Part shown: in pieces, positions 37,201 to 49,733 of the stretch
Layout: the number at the start of each line of letters is the position of its first letter
Numbering within the stretch: the stretch's first letter is position 1
Program-made: the position numbers and the translations under genes
The notes under the pieces: model-generated
The model's database searches: none
What the model saw: the letters and a program-made list of their open reading frames with translations, nothing else
What the model was told of the DNA's origin: nothing
Source: Formicarius rufipectus
Taxonomy: Eukaryota > Chordata > Aves > Passeriformes > Formicariidae
DNA: 64,000 nucleotides
Direction of reading: 5' to 3'
NCBI GenBank assembly: GCA_013399695.1
Contig: VXAU01001833.1
Coordinates: 310,001 to 374,000 of the forward strand

Positions 37201-38911
37201 CTTTTAGCAAGAAACAGATTTCAGAATAGATGACATTCATCCCTGAAAAGGCAACCACTTAGAGTGAGCCTGGAGAGATAACAAATCTCACTTGTTTTGG
37301 TTACGTGCATTTTAAAAGTTTCATCTTGCAAACCTTCCCCTTCATGTGTACCACTGACTTCACCAGCTTCACTCCAGAAGCTCAGGTTTTCCTGGAACAG
37401 AGTCCCCTCCCAGTTGTTCTGATCCTGGAAATGCTGCAAAGTTTCCAAACCATCTCATTAATAGACAAAAAATTAAATGAACAGACATACTCCCTTTACA
37501 ATGGAAGCAATTTCAGTTTTGTACCTGCAGACTGTTCTTGCGTCATGTTTTCATGTCTGTCTTCACAACTATAGCTATTTTTTTAAAAAGTGAAAGCTGA
37601 GATGTTCATCTGTCCTACATCTCCAAGAGATGGAAGAAGCATGTCTGGGTAAAGACAGGTCACACAGCTGTAGTTCTCATCGTGCCATGGCATGTGGTCC
37701 TAAGGAAGTGGTACTACATAGAGTACAACTCTCCCAGACATTTCAAAGAGATAACTGAAAGACAGTTCTCTCCAAACTCATGTCAATATTAATAGCAGAA
37801 AATTAAGTCATCACCCTAAAAGAAAGAAAAAACACTTTTCTAGCTGAATGAGTCCATCGATCTAAAATTTATCTCATCCTGGCCAACACACCTGGTGTGA
37901 AAAGGGAATCATGAGGTGGGTGACCAGACAGTGCACACCTGCCACCAAAGTCACATCCCAGTTCAGGTTTCCTCAATTCCTGCACACGTTTTCTCCACCA
38001 TCTCTTGCGTGCTTCCAGGAACCACTCCTGGTGGGAGAACCAACCTCAGTAATTTGGGGTTTCAGCAGCAGTGTTTCTTCATCAGGCACCATGAGTGGCC
38101 TCTCTACCCTTAAACAGCCACAGGTCTGTTAGGAAATCTGTGTCTGTGTGTCCCACCCCTGGTATTCACTTTATGATTCACCTGCTGGGAAAAATACAGT
38201 GGCAGGCAAATTTCCTTGCAGAGATACAGCTATAAGCACATGACAGGCCAAGTGCAAGTAAGTCTTCAAAGTAGCTCTTTAGTGTTCTCAGAAGAAAAGT
38301 GGGTCAGACCTTGCAGCTTAAGTCTTCTGGGACTTTGACTTTAATTAAAGTGTAAGATATCAGCACTTACTCTTACCCAGACATACAACAGTAGAGATGT
38401 GCTGCTGTTACTGCTTACAGATTCAAAACTCCAGGGTGGGAGCCCCTCTTCCCTGGTTTCTTACCTCAAGTCACACAGAAACTGCACTTGTGACTTCATG
38501 AATCTATTCAACTAATGCACAAATGACGTGCCAGGTGGAATGACGCCAAAAGGGCTTTCCTTTGCACTGCTGACCAGAAGGAAGCTTCCCAGAGGGAGAT
38601 ACCATGTTATCCAGGCAGCTTTACCTCCACAAAATCCTTGGCTTTGGTAGTGCATGATCCTGGGAAGGCCCTGTGGAAGATACCAGGCTACTGCAAAGTG
38701 GTGGAACAAACCAAAACCCCAGTCTCTTCAAGCAGAAATCAGTATTTCAGCACAAATTTCCACGGCAGCTATGTAATAAATTGTTAATAAGAAATGTTGT
38801 CAAGAGTGAAGTCTCTGAGAGCAGTAAAAGGCTGACAGGGAGACATGTGCGGGATCTGGAGTTGGTGGTAGGGACTGAAACTGATGTCACAGTGAGTGGT
38901 GAGCTAATAGA
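34221..38911. other. Gene-free stretch, nothing firm
   Basis: No recognised exon or RNA gene. The AT-rich part at about 35030-35460 carries many TAAT/ATTA words and could be a conserved non-coding element. The 200 bases left of the LTR fragment (from about 38510) have open frames on both strands. They might be decayed retroviral internal sequence, but I find no motif to prove it. Confidence 0.5.
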
Positions 38912-39215
38912 TCACCTCATTTTACATGGGTTGTTGCTGAGTAGTGCTTGCAAAAAAACCCTGCCTTTTATACCTGCTCTTTTTCTCATGCTCCCCCCTC
39001 AGCAAGTGTGCTGACAGTGGCCAATATGCTTGGAAGGGACAGAGCTGGGACAGCTGACACTACCTGACCAGAGGGATACCCCACACTGAACGACACTGTG
39101 CTCAGCAATAAAATCTGGAGGTAAAAAAGAAGGAAGGGGGGATATTTGGGGTCATAGTGTTTGTCTTCCTGAATAACCGTGATGTGTGATGGAGCCCTGC
39201 TTTCCTGGAAATTAG
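38912..39215 (+). mobile_element. Avian ERV LTR fragment, U3 part
   Basis: Sense-strand U3 piece of the same avian ERV LTR family as 12594-12792. Landmarks in the order I remember: 'gttgctgagtagtgcttgca', 'gggacagctgac', 'ccagagggatac', the promoter segment 'gctcagcaataaaatctgg' (a drifted TATA region near 39108-39114), 'ggaaggggggatat', 'gtttgtcttcc', and 'gtgatggagccctgctttcc'. Similarity starts weakly near 38912 and stops near 39215, so both LTR ends and the R-U5 part are gone. No gag, pol or env is identifiable beside it. Divergence is clearly higher than in a young copy. Confidence 0.78.
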
Positions 39216-42200
39216 AGATTTTGACTGGGATCTGGGTATCAGGTGAAGAAATTGCTGATCTGATCAAAAAGGAAAGGAGATGTGCTATGTATCTCAGAAG
39301 AATGCACTCACAAAGGTCTGCTTTTCAAACAGAGATATAACCTTTCATCTCAATTCACATCTACACCTCAGAAAGATCAAGTAGGATAATACCCAGAAGC
39401 TTGATCTCTCTTACCCTGCTGACAGCAGTGTGGGTGTTGGATGGATTTCTGAGCTGCTCAAGCAGCAATACCAAATGATGTGTTGTACGGTGGCTTGTGG
39501 ACACATTGTGATCTACTTGTTTCTCTGTCTTGCACAATGTCAAAGATATTTCTTTGCATTATCATCAGTTTCTTAGCACCTCTGAAAAAGCCAGGGAGTT
39601 GGTTTTGATGAAGATTGCAGAAAACTGGCTGTTTTCTTTCATATCCCTGGCAGGAGTAGCTCTACGAATTGGCAATGTTGGCAGCTGTGGCAGGCAGAAT
39701 AGCTGGAGTTCTGGTCCCTCTCCATGGCCACACAGGCTCTTCTACCTTCCCTCCTTGCTCTGCCTCTGCCTCTTGGCTAAAAGATTGTTCATGTTTTCTC
39801 AGCTCTTAGTATGGATCTTTCTTTGAGATATATGCATGATTGCATCCTTTTGAAAAAGTCTAGTTTCCGATGGGGCTAGTGTTAATATTTTCAGAAATTA
39901 AAAAGAAAATTAAAAAAATAGAGTCAGTGTCAGTAAAGAGTATTCCTGCACTGCTACTGCTACAGGAGTACTGTAACCTACTTTAACTTATATTAGAAAA
40001 AGACAGGAAAGGTTCTAGAGTCGTGAACTCTAAGATGTTGTCCATATCTGTCCAGTCACCCTTGGTATTTTTGTTGTGTCCATGTCTGTGCCTTTGCCAT
40101 GCTCAGCCTATCCCTGACTTTTCTCTTGTCTAACTCAGAAAAATCAAAATGCAAAGATTTCAGCTGAAATAATCACCTCAGTGAAAAATCAGTGGTTCAA
40201 GACAGGCCTCAAAGAGGGCAGTTCACACCCAGCTAAGGTAGGTATTTGCAGAGGACAGGTAGCTAACCCCTCATTACAGAGGCTTCTTGTTTTGAGGACT
40301 AGCATCAAGTGAGATGCCACTGACTGTCCAAATGAGGTTCACCCTCTCCTCCACAGCTTTCTCTGTTGACCTGACTGATGAGGAAAACATTTCCCCCTGC
40401 CCCTGCAAAATGAAGCCAGAGAGTGCAATTGCACACAAATTTTAGTTCCTTAGTAGTGTCTCTGGGGAGGGAAGGGGAGGCAGGGGGCTGCTGCCCAGCA
40501 GTCCCCCTTGACTGCCATGAGCCCAGTGTCTGTGTGACACCTTGGGCTGTGAGTCCAGAGTCACAGAATGTTTGGGGACCCAGCTGCCACTTTGTCATTT
40601 AAACTGTTTCATTCACAATAGCAGGAGACAAAGTTAACAGTCCTGTGGGGAGAAAAAAGGTGGAAGATCTGATACCAAAACTCACTGCCATCACCTTTTG
40701 AGGGGGATGTCCACCTGTGATGACTATAATGAATGAAACAAGTTCACATGTTATTATGGCAAAATAATTTCAGATTTAGGGAAAAAAAAAAGGAAAAAAC
40801 AAAAACAAAACAAACCAAAAACCAAACGTAGAACTTGTTGCTGTTTGAATTCTGTCTTGTCTTCACTACTTCCTGGGAATGGTCAGAAGATGGGCACGTG
40901 ACCATGGGGGGCCTTTTTTTTTTTCCAGATCAGAGACATTTCAAATGTAAACTAAAGGGTGGGACAGGGAGAGTCATCAGCAGAGCCAGCCCTGGCATCC
41001 ACGGTCCTTCCCCTGAGGCACACCCTGTGATGCTCTCAGGTGTCAGTGCAGAAACAAAATGTGCACTGGGCACCCAGTGAGCAGTTGCTGTCTGGCACAT
41101 GCTTGAGAGCACAACTTGTTTTATTCACCCCTTGCTCCATGTACCAGTGGAGGCTGGTTTTAAGCAAACACCTCACACCTTCTTAGGTTGTCACACACAT
41201 CTCCAGCCCTATCTTGTAACTGGCTGTCTCTGCAACTGGTGTGATATGATGGTTTAGTGGTCTTTCAAAACTATTTTAATCCAGGTATTCTTGTTTGGTG
41301 ACCGAATTTGTAGGATATGAAGCCAAGAACTTGGGGTTTGGGTTATCCTCACTCTGGTCTCTCACTGAACTTCTTAGCTGAATCTCTCTTAGTGAAAGAT
41401 TTCTTTCAGCTTACTGAAAGATGCTGTGATCTGCCTCAGCAGCATCTTATTAGAATGCCAGGAACAAGATCAACAGCTGTGCTGTGATTTCCATTTCTGT
41501 ACTGTAAGTGTATGACATTTGCTCACTCCAGCCCTCCTGCCATCACACATTGGACCTCTGAAGACCCCTTCCAGCCTAAGTGAGGCTCTGATTTTATGGC
41601 TTCTCAAGCATGCATAGACCTCTATGCACAGCTCTGCAGCTTGGACTGCATTACATGTAATGAGGGCATTTGTTAAACATGTCCTTTTTTAGCTTTCCTA
41701 TAATGGACTTTTTCTTGAACAAAATATCCCACAACCTTTATTCTAGTCACATAAAAGATTCATACACGTCTTTCTGAAATGAGAATGAGAGGCATTCTGT
41801 ATGGGAAAAGAGGGAGCAACACTTAATATGTTTCCTCTTACGTATATTGAAATTAAATATTTTAAGTATTTTTTATTTAATTTATCACCGTATTACTATC
41901 TAAATTATATGTGCATAGAAAATTTGTGTTCCTCCCTTGTCACTCTTGGTGCCATTTTTTCTTTATTTCTAGAAATTAACATATATTGGGTATTTCCATT
42001 GCCCCTTTCCCCAATATAAGAAAATAACTAATGCAATTTTGAGTACATTTTTGGTGAGCCTTTTTCATTATATGGTGTACAGCTCAGGGTAGCAGGGGAG
42101 GGAAGACAGTTTTCCATAAGGAGGCACTTCCACTGAAGGAGGCAGGATTGATATGCTTAGGACATATTGCTTTGCAACAAAGCAAATTTGGAGGATGACT

Positions 42201-44788
42201 AGGAGGGCAGACTGAAGGAAAGGGAATATTCCTCATAAATTTGCTGTGGAAAACCAACTCCAGAAGTGAGTGGATGTGCTTGTCCCTGAGAATGTGACTG
42301 AAATGCACAGTCTCATGCCCTTTGATCAAAGACAAAAACTTGAAACCCTAACAAATATCCTCCCCAGGTCATCTGAAACCTCCCTGACCGCTTTGGCTCC
42401 TCTCATCTTCCTGCAGGGGCTAAACACCCTGCAGAGGTTGTTGGCTTCCCTGTCACCTCTCATACGATCCCCATTCACTGTGCTTTTCAGTCCCTCCCGA
42501 TGCATGCCTCAGTGGACACCACCTTCACAGCTCTGCCAGGGCCACCTCCATCCAGAACTGCCTGTCAGCATCTTATGTAGCATTCAAAATTCCCATTTTG
42601 TTAATTTCATATAAAGTGCATTTTTTGAAACTGATACAGAAAGAGACTGTGATGGCTAAGGGAGGAACAGCCACCACTGTGAAAAACACAGCACCAAATC
42701 CACAGGCTGAATTTCAAATAGGAAGAAAATGTGTGACTCTGAGGATTTCAACCACAGGAAGAAGCGAGGACTGCTCCTGCGCTCACCTACACTGCTGTTC
42801 CCACAGTGGGTGAATGAAAAATTTTTTAAAAGCCTTCATTTTGTTTTAAATCCTTTGTGCACAAATTTGGCAGTTCTTGTAGATGGAGCCTTGCTGAGTA
42901 ACTGTTCACTTTGTTGAAATTGTCACTTAAAAATGTTCTAGTGTATCTCCCTTCGATCATCACTTTTTCAATTCTCTTCAAACAGTAGCTGCTAGATACA
43001 CTGATCATCTTCAAGACTACTTTTTTAGTCCTATTTTATATTTTTATAGTGTGGGGAATGAAGGTGGCTCCAAATAACCACTCTGTGGTATTTACACTGT
43101 GGCATGTGGCATTGCCTCTGTTAGTCACTGCTCTCCTGCTGTTAATTCCCAAATATTCAATTTTCCTCTTGGCTGCTATCAGGAACAGGGCTGAGATTTT
43201 TCTAGGACTTTGTGAACTTTTTCTCACTTACTCAGGGGCCTTTTTCCATTTCCAGCTTGCATTTTGTCTCCTGCTCATCTGCCATCCCTGCACCATGGGT
43301 AAGGCATGACTGTCTGCATGAACCATCTGAGAGGACAGACCTGCAAGGTCTGGCACCTCAATGCCACCGGTAACTTTGGCATTAGACCTTTGGCTATTTG
43401 TTTAAAATTATATCCTCCATTTTTTCAATTCTATGTTTGTGCTCAGTAACTTGCAGGCTAAATGCCCACTTGGAATAAGAGGATATGTAGGGAGCTGATG
43501 TATTCCAGGTGTGACTTCCTCACTGTCTTCTCTACTTTGCACTCTTTTACCCTGTGTATTTTGTCAAAGGCCAGCTTCTGCTTTTATGATGAGAACCCCC
43601 TGAGCTGCATGTGATGCTCAGATAGATGTTGCTCCTTTTGTCTCTGCACCCATTCTTGTTGGAGAAGATGATTTTATGGGGGTAGGAAGTGTGGTGCTTG
43701 TTAGCCCGTACCTTAGACAGACATGGTTAAATAGTCCTATCAACCCACTGCTTACAGCCAATGTGACTTTATGTCTGTTTGCACACACATTATCTTGCAT
43801 GTCAAACATTTTTGCTGGCATTCTTCACTTGCAGGGTCTCAGAAAGCACCAGGACATGAGCTGTAGATGCTGTGGTTTTGTTTTGTGTGATGAGCTTCCT
43901 TGAGCCTCACCTGTCTTGCACCCAAGCAGGACCCAGGAAGTCCATACAGTTGCCCACAGGAGCAAAAGAAGCAGCAGGCAGCACCTACAGCAGAGCATGC
44001 TGAAGTTAGTTAGTATTTTAAGCCTCTGTGTTATTTTTTTTTCTCCCCCCTGTTCTTTATTCTTTGCTGTCCAGGGCTTGCAAACCCAAAAGTATACTGT
44101 GGTGACTTGCTCTTCCCATCCCACGCCTGCTCAAAGGGGGCTGCCACACAGGTGTGACAAAGTGCCTGCCCACACAGTTCTCTGCACTAGGGCTGAGCAC
44201 TTGGCCCTCAGTGCCTATTCCTGCCGGCTGCAGCTGGGGCCAAGGGGCAGCCCTTGGGGCACTGTACTTCCTTGCATGCTCATCTCCTAAAACTGAGATG
44301 TAAAACACCTTCCTGGAAGCACAGGCAATTCCTTTTATCCTGATTACCAAAATGCCACTTGGAAATAATTGGGCAGTACAGTAAAGAGGAGAGGTATAAA
44401 AGCTGCATAGCTTTCTTATATAGTCACTCATTTATCTTGCATCTTGTTATTTTGTAACCACCACATAAAAATAAAGGATTTTTTTCCTTCCAAAGACATC
44501 CACATCTTTTACTTTATGTTGCAATAGACTTGGAAACCACTTGGGGGAACTTTTCCCATTGCAGTTAATTATAGATAAAAGACTGTATTGTCACAAATAC
44601 CCACTGATCTGACTCAGCTGCTTTTATGAGCACAGAATATCACAGAAATCCAGCAGATTTCACTAAGAAATGTCAAATGCTTAGAACATTTGCAGATAAA
44701 GCATTCTTTAGATTCCTTACTCTGGTTGTACGGTTTGGGAAAGTTTGAGTGAGTGCCTAATTAAGCATTGAACCTGGACTGAAAGTCC
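39216..44788. other. Gene-free stretch, weak candidates only
   Basis: No supported gene. A-rich sequence lies at 40780-40825. A weak CR1 3' tip may occur at 41545-41599. A TATAAAA (44395-44401) followed by AATAAA (44470-44475) is LTR- or promoter-like, but no other landmark supports it. The open frame at 42270-42614 (+, 114 codons) has no recognisable domain. Confidence 0.5.
41545..41599 (+). mobile_element. Possible old CR1 3' tip
   Basis: The 'ttggacctctgaagaccccttccagcc' segment, followed by a degenerate 'tgattttatgg', looks like the last 50-60 bases of a CR1 element. It is short and diverged, so chance similarity is possible. Confidence 0.35.
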
Positions 44789-44805
44789 TTTTTTTTTTTT
44801 TTTTT
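44789..44805. repeat. T17 homopolymer
   Basis: Uninterrupted T-run. No poly(A)-bearing element is identifiable next to it. Confidence 0.9.
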
Positions 44806-44999
44806 GGTAAAAGTCTTGAACTGTATCATGACCTACAAAAATGGGGAAACGTTATTTAGATGCTTAATAGGATTTTGCGGTGCTTTAAGATAACTACATT
44901 GAACGGTTAAATTAATGTTGTGCTAGAAACCGTTCGGCACGTACCAGTGCAAATCTTGTAGGTATTTCCCCCCTTTGAAACTCCTTTATTTAAAATATT

Positions 45000-45560
45000 G
45001 TTCGGGCCCTCCTAGGGAGGCGCCGAGAACTTTCAGCAGCCGGAGGAACAGGAGCAGCAGCAGCAGCTCCAGCAGCAGCGGGAGGAGCAGGAGCTGCAGG
45101 AGCAGCAGCAGTCGGGAGTGCGGCAGAGCCGCAGCGGCGGCACCAGATGGAGCCCTGTCCCGCGGTTCGACTTGAGCATTCTCCCCTAGGATGCGAGCCC
45201 GTGCCACTGCCGGGGAGGAGGCCACACATTTCACAAAGGCGGGTTTTAGGGAATGTCCTTCGAATTCAGTTTTTAGGGCTAAATGACACGGGTGCTGCGC
45301 GGCGCTGCAGTGCCCGGGCACGGGATGCGCGGCGACGGGGCAGTTCGTAGGGAAGCGCCCCGTGTCCGGGTCACAGCCCTGCGCTGCCGGGAACACGGCT
45401 CTACCCCCCTGTCTTTTGCCCACTAATCAGTTTTGCCCCTCGAATGTGCCCCTGTCTCCTGCCCGCCCTGTCGGAGTGTGCAGCCTTGTCCAGCCTGGCT
45501 GCCCAGAGCACGTCAGACCCCAGGGTCACGGCATTTCTCGTGCTGTGTCTCTTTCCCAGA
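45000..45560. promoter_or_regulatory. CpG island with CAG/GAG-rich tract
   Basis: Sharp CpG island: by eye about 35 CpG in the 400 bases 45001-45400, against almost none in the flanks. The left part (45034-45110) is a purine-rich trinucleotide-like tract of CAG and GAG codons. In one + frame, open from 45016 to 45186, it would encode a glutamine/glutamate-rich peptide. In the other + frame it gives serine/arginine-rich and on - leucine-rich sequence, so the tract itself, not protein selection, may explain the open frames. There is no clear ATG context or TATA. Likely a promoter or first-exon-type island, possibly of a non-coding RNA. Confidence 0.6.
45034..45110 (+). repeat. Imperfect CAG/GAG trinucleotide tract
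   Basis: Interrupted (CAG)n/(GAG)n/(CTCCAG)n array inside the CpG island. The longest pure CAG run is four units. Interruptions probably stabilise it. Confidence 0.75.
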
Positions 45561-46014
45561 GCGCCAATACATGAATGCACTATGCTTCTGAGAACGTCAG
45601 GAGTGAAAATCACTCAGTATGAGCCCCAGTTGCATCCCTTAAGACCTCAAACTATATCTAACTCTAGGAACAGCTTTACCTAAAACAAATGGATAATTGA
45701 GGCCTTAATGTACACATTTAAACAAATATCTAAATCCCTTTACTTGGCAAATCATGGCAACATCCACATATGTTCCAGTGAAATCAGTGGAGCTAAGGTC
45801 CAGGTCTGAGGTTAAGCATGCAGCTGGTTGCTATCTAGGACAGGGGCCCTGTCCTCCTTCTCCTCTTCCTCCTTACCTCACAGGGGTAAGGGGAAACGCT
45901 CTGACACATTTTTCTTTGTAAGGATATTGAATCCTGTGGCAGAGGCTGCAGTGTCAGCCCCTGGGCCAGTGCCCAGAGTGCACATGGCTGGAGGAGACTA
46001 ATGGACATGTGTGA

Positions 46015-46160
46015 GAATGAAAAAAAAAGAGGAGACATGAGGCAAGGTGGAGAGAGGAGAGGAAAGTGAAAATAGAAAAGAAAAAAAAAAAAAAAAAGAG
46101 AAGGGAAAGGAAAAAACGGAAAGGGAAAGAAGGGAAGGGAAAAGGAAAGGGGTGCAAAAA
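46015..46160. repeat. Purine-only (A/G) tract with A-run
   Basis: About 140 bases almost entirely A and G on +, with a long A-run near 46080-46097 and several GGGAAA-type units after it. Long polypurine tracts can form triplex (H-) DNA and slip easily. Open frames in it (F/P-rich on -, K/E-rich on +) are not genes. Confidence 0.85.
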
Positions 46161-48129
46161 GAAAACCAGAGGAACCACCAAAGTGAAGTCTGCTTCTTCC
46201 TGATTCATCCCCCAAGGAGAGAACAGAGATGCAAACAGGTGCTGGTCCCACAGGATTTTGTTAGAAGTCTGTGCCATAAGGAAACTTTCCACCGTTGAAA
46301 ACATGAGACTAAATGCAACACATACATACAAAGATAATTCCAGTATATAGTCTGCATTTTTCTTTTTAGATAAACACAATGAAGTTCTGATATTCACTTG
46401 AAGAAATCATTGCTCCCCTGGGAACTGTGTACCTGCAGTGTAGCTGCATTTCATGGTCTTGTGTAATTGAACCTGAGCACCCTGTGGTGCCTGAGTGCTG
46501 TTGAATAAGCTGGGGTTGTCATGTCAGATTTTTAAAGGCAGGAGAGCATTCCTTTGGACTGGAATGAAAGTCTTTAAACCACAGCCACAGATGGAAAAGA
46601 GACTCACTAGCCTCTAGGTCACCCATTGACAGCAACGAGTGGGGGAAAAGCTCCACAAAGTGAGTAGGCAGAAGGCTGGGCATCAGCAAATACATGTCCT
46701 CTTAGACAAGGGAAGGTTAGAAAGCTTGGGGGAGGAGTATCTGCCACTTTGCTGCTATTTTAGCACTCTGCATCCAGCAGCCAAGCTGACCAAAAGCAAT
46801 CAGGACAAGGGTTTGATGACCTAACTGCTGCTTTTTTGCAAAGTGGATTTCATCTATGCCTCCCAGCTGCCTAGCTGTGGGAGATGCCCACCTCTGAGAG
46901 AGGGACAAGCACACACTCATCACCGAATATCTGGCCCTCCAGCCCACTGCTTTCCTCGCTGAAGCCATAGCAGCACTCATCTTTGCATTGCTCACAACAC
47001 AGGCAGCACTCCCCAAGAAATGTCCTAACTTCCATTTTAGCCACCTTCTGAACCATGATCTTTCCGCTTGCTTCTTCTTCCAAGACATGTATATAAATAA
47101 TTATTTGTAAAGTTGGTTTGGTTTGTTTTTCTTTTTTTTTTAATAAACATGATTTTGTGGTCTTTGTCTGGTCACTGGATAAACCTCAGTCAAAGCACAG
47201 CTGGGTTTATGCAGCTGACCTTAGTGGAAGGTTATTATTTGGATTTGCAGAAATTTGCACTATAAAGACTTTGGCTTTGACTGGACCATCAGGGGATTTC
47301 TGCCCAGAAAAAAAACAACAGATTGTCGTTTGTTATCCCCCTGCTATGACTTCACACAGTTAATAGGAATCCATGCTGGAGGTCAGAGGCCCAGAGCTGC
47401 CTCACCAGCACTTGCTAGACATCCAGTGTGCCCAGCAGCATTGGGAGAACTGACAAGAAACCCCTCAGCTTCTGGCTGGGACATCTTGAGCCTGAGGATC
47501 TATATTACTCTTTGAAATGTTTGAGTCACAGCAAACATTATTTCTATTATGACAAATTTTGAATAGAGATTGAAATGATAATTTTTCTTCTTGCTGTAGG
47601 AGTAAACGTTTTTCTTTGCCTTCTAGTCTAGAGGCTTAGGGTTGCCTGGTTACTCTGACTCAGAAGCTCTATGAGGTATCTCTTAGTGAAGGAGTAGATA
47701 CAATTTGGCAATTAGAGAAGCTGGATTTGTCATCTAAATGTAGAAATCCTTAGGAAAAAATAACCATTTGAACAGCAGTTGTGCAGAAAGCACAGTGAGA
47801 AAACTCAGAACATACATTGAAACTGAACATTGCTGATTTGCCTATTGTAGAGGCCATTAATAATATATGCAATAATTGGGAAATTTTGTTCCAGTGTTCA
47901 ATTAATAGAATCCTGTTCATAGAATATATGAATTGCAAATGTGATCAGAAAAGCATTTTTGTTGAAGAATTTCCCCATGGACTAGGGCTATAAAAAGACT
48001 CCATTCAGCCAGCAATCTGTTAATCTCAGGCTGGAGTTAAAAGAACATGATGTATTCAGGTGGGGGCCCAAGTACAGCCAGCACAGCAAGCTAAAAAGTA
48101 CCTTACCTGCTTAAATGTGCATGTGGCTA

Positions 48130-48150
48130 CATATATATATTTATATATAG
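48130..48150. repeat. Short (TA)n run
   Basis: 'tatatatatttatatata' type sequence; simple repeat. Confidence 0.8.
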
Positions 48151-49669
48151 TACATGTGTGCATAAATGTGTTTAGATGTTCTTGCAATTATACATTTGTA
48201 CTGATTTGGAAATTTGTGATGGCAGAAATGACTTTATTTTGCAAAGTATTTCCTTTAGAGCTGAAGCCATGTTGTTTCAACAGTTGCTTCATAGATGCCC
48301 TTTACTTGCTCGCATTTTGATGAACAGCAGCAAACACCTTAAGTAAAAGGAGGGGCATTTAATGGTTGGGAAGGTGGGGAATGTTTGATGAAAAAGTGAG
48401 ATCTGTGGACCAACAGTTTTGCTCAGAGGTCCAGGGAGCAAAAAGGCTCAGTCAGTGTAAACTCTAAAAGGTCAGAATTTAATGAACTTAACTTTCAAGT
48501 AAACAAGCCTTTTTCATGCAGAATATCCTCTCAGGCTCACTTTATTCAACTAGCAATAAATGTGAAATAAATAGGATGACAAAAAAGTCCTGTTTGGTAA
48601 ATTTTACCATGTTTTTAATCGTGTCACCACAATAAGCTTAAATTTTGCATGCTTCATGCTGTATCTAGTAGGGGTAGGGTAAATCTGTGGCATTGTGTGG
48701 TTCCTTTATACCCTTGTGTTATATCCACTACTGTATCCTACATCACCAAGGTCTGAATCATTGTCTGCAGCTTCTGCACCAGGTCTGCCCTCACAGACAG
48801 CTCAGTTGCAATGGGCTGTTGGCTTAAACACCTCCATGCTGTTGGCATCTCCCACTTCTCACAGTCTGTTTTTTCAGCTTTTAAAATGCAACAGTTGTAA
48901 TAGAGAAACTGAAAGCAACAGGTGTTTGTCCTTATTATTTTAAAAAAAAATATGGATAAGTCAGGAAAAACATCTATCACCCAGAATTCTTTTTAGTGGT
49001 ATATAACTGACTGTAACAATCATTTTAGATGTGAAATGATGAAACTGTTAGGTAGTCATGATACCATGAGGTTCTTGCCAGAGCTTCAGCGAAGAAAAAT
49101 TGTGGTTCCCTAATCTTTTACATGAGTTGTTTTGTTTTTTACCAGAATCAGTTGCAGTTAATGAAACAATCAGAATAAATATGTTTTCAGCAGGGACGAG
49201 GTGAGCCCACGATATTCTCTATAAGAGTGATATGTAACCTCCTTCTAACTACTGTGGGAAAAGTCCAATGAATGAGATAATTTACAGGTAACATTGCCTT
49301 CCAAAAATACTTACATTAAAATATGAGAAATGGAAAGGAGTTCAGGATGCCTTAATGCAGCAAAGCTGGGTGAGCAGTAAGGTGGGACGTGGCATGCAGA
49401 GTGGTGGTTGACAGGAAGAATTAGCCATTATGGCAGTCTAGATTAGTGCTGCCAGTTAAAACATAGGTGTGTAGTTCAGGTACCTGAGGTGGATGGTGGG
49501 TGGCCTGTGGTAGCTCCTCTCCTACTCTTCCTGAGGAGCCCTCCAAGCTGTACAACCTCCCAGGATGGGCAGGGCCCCCTGACTGGCAGTGCTGGGTTGA
49601 GCCTCCACCTTCCCCACTGCTCAGCATGCAGTGGCAGCAGGGAAGGGAGCAGGGAGAATCAGGCTAGAA

Positions 49670-49733
49670 AGAATCATAGAATAGGAAACAAAATGGTGTA
49701 AGAGATTGCACTGAGAGATCATTGTTGTAGATC
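49670..49733 (-). mobile_element. Possible old CR1 3' tip
   Basis: On - the segment ends 'tattctatgattct', the usual CR1 terminus, preceded by a weak 'gatctct...' block. Short and diverged; low confidence. Confidence 0.3.

Noticed and set aside
44986..45423. 145-codon - frame with leucine-rich stretch as a signal-peptide protein
   Set aside because: The leucine run is the antisense of a CAG/GAG tract and lies at the C-terminal end. GC-rich islands lack stops by composition.
45835..46397. F/P-rich - frames as membrane proteins
   Set aside because: They run through the purine tract; the hydrophobic residues come from TTT/TTC codons of low-complexity DNA.
47600..47690. MIR-like SINE remnant ('ctctgactcagaagctct')
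   Set aside because: Only a short, weak resemblance; not enough to call.
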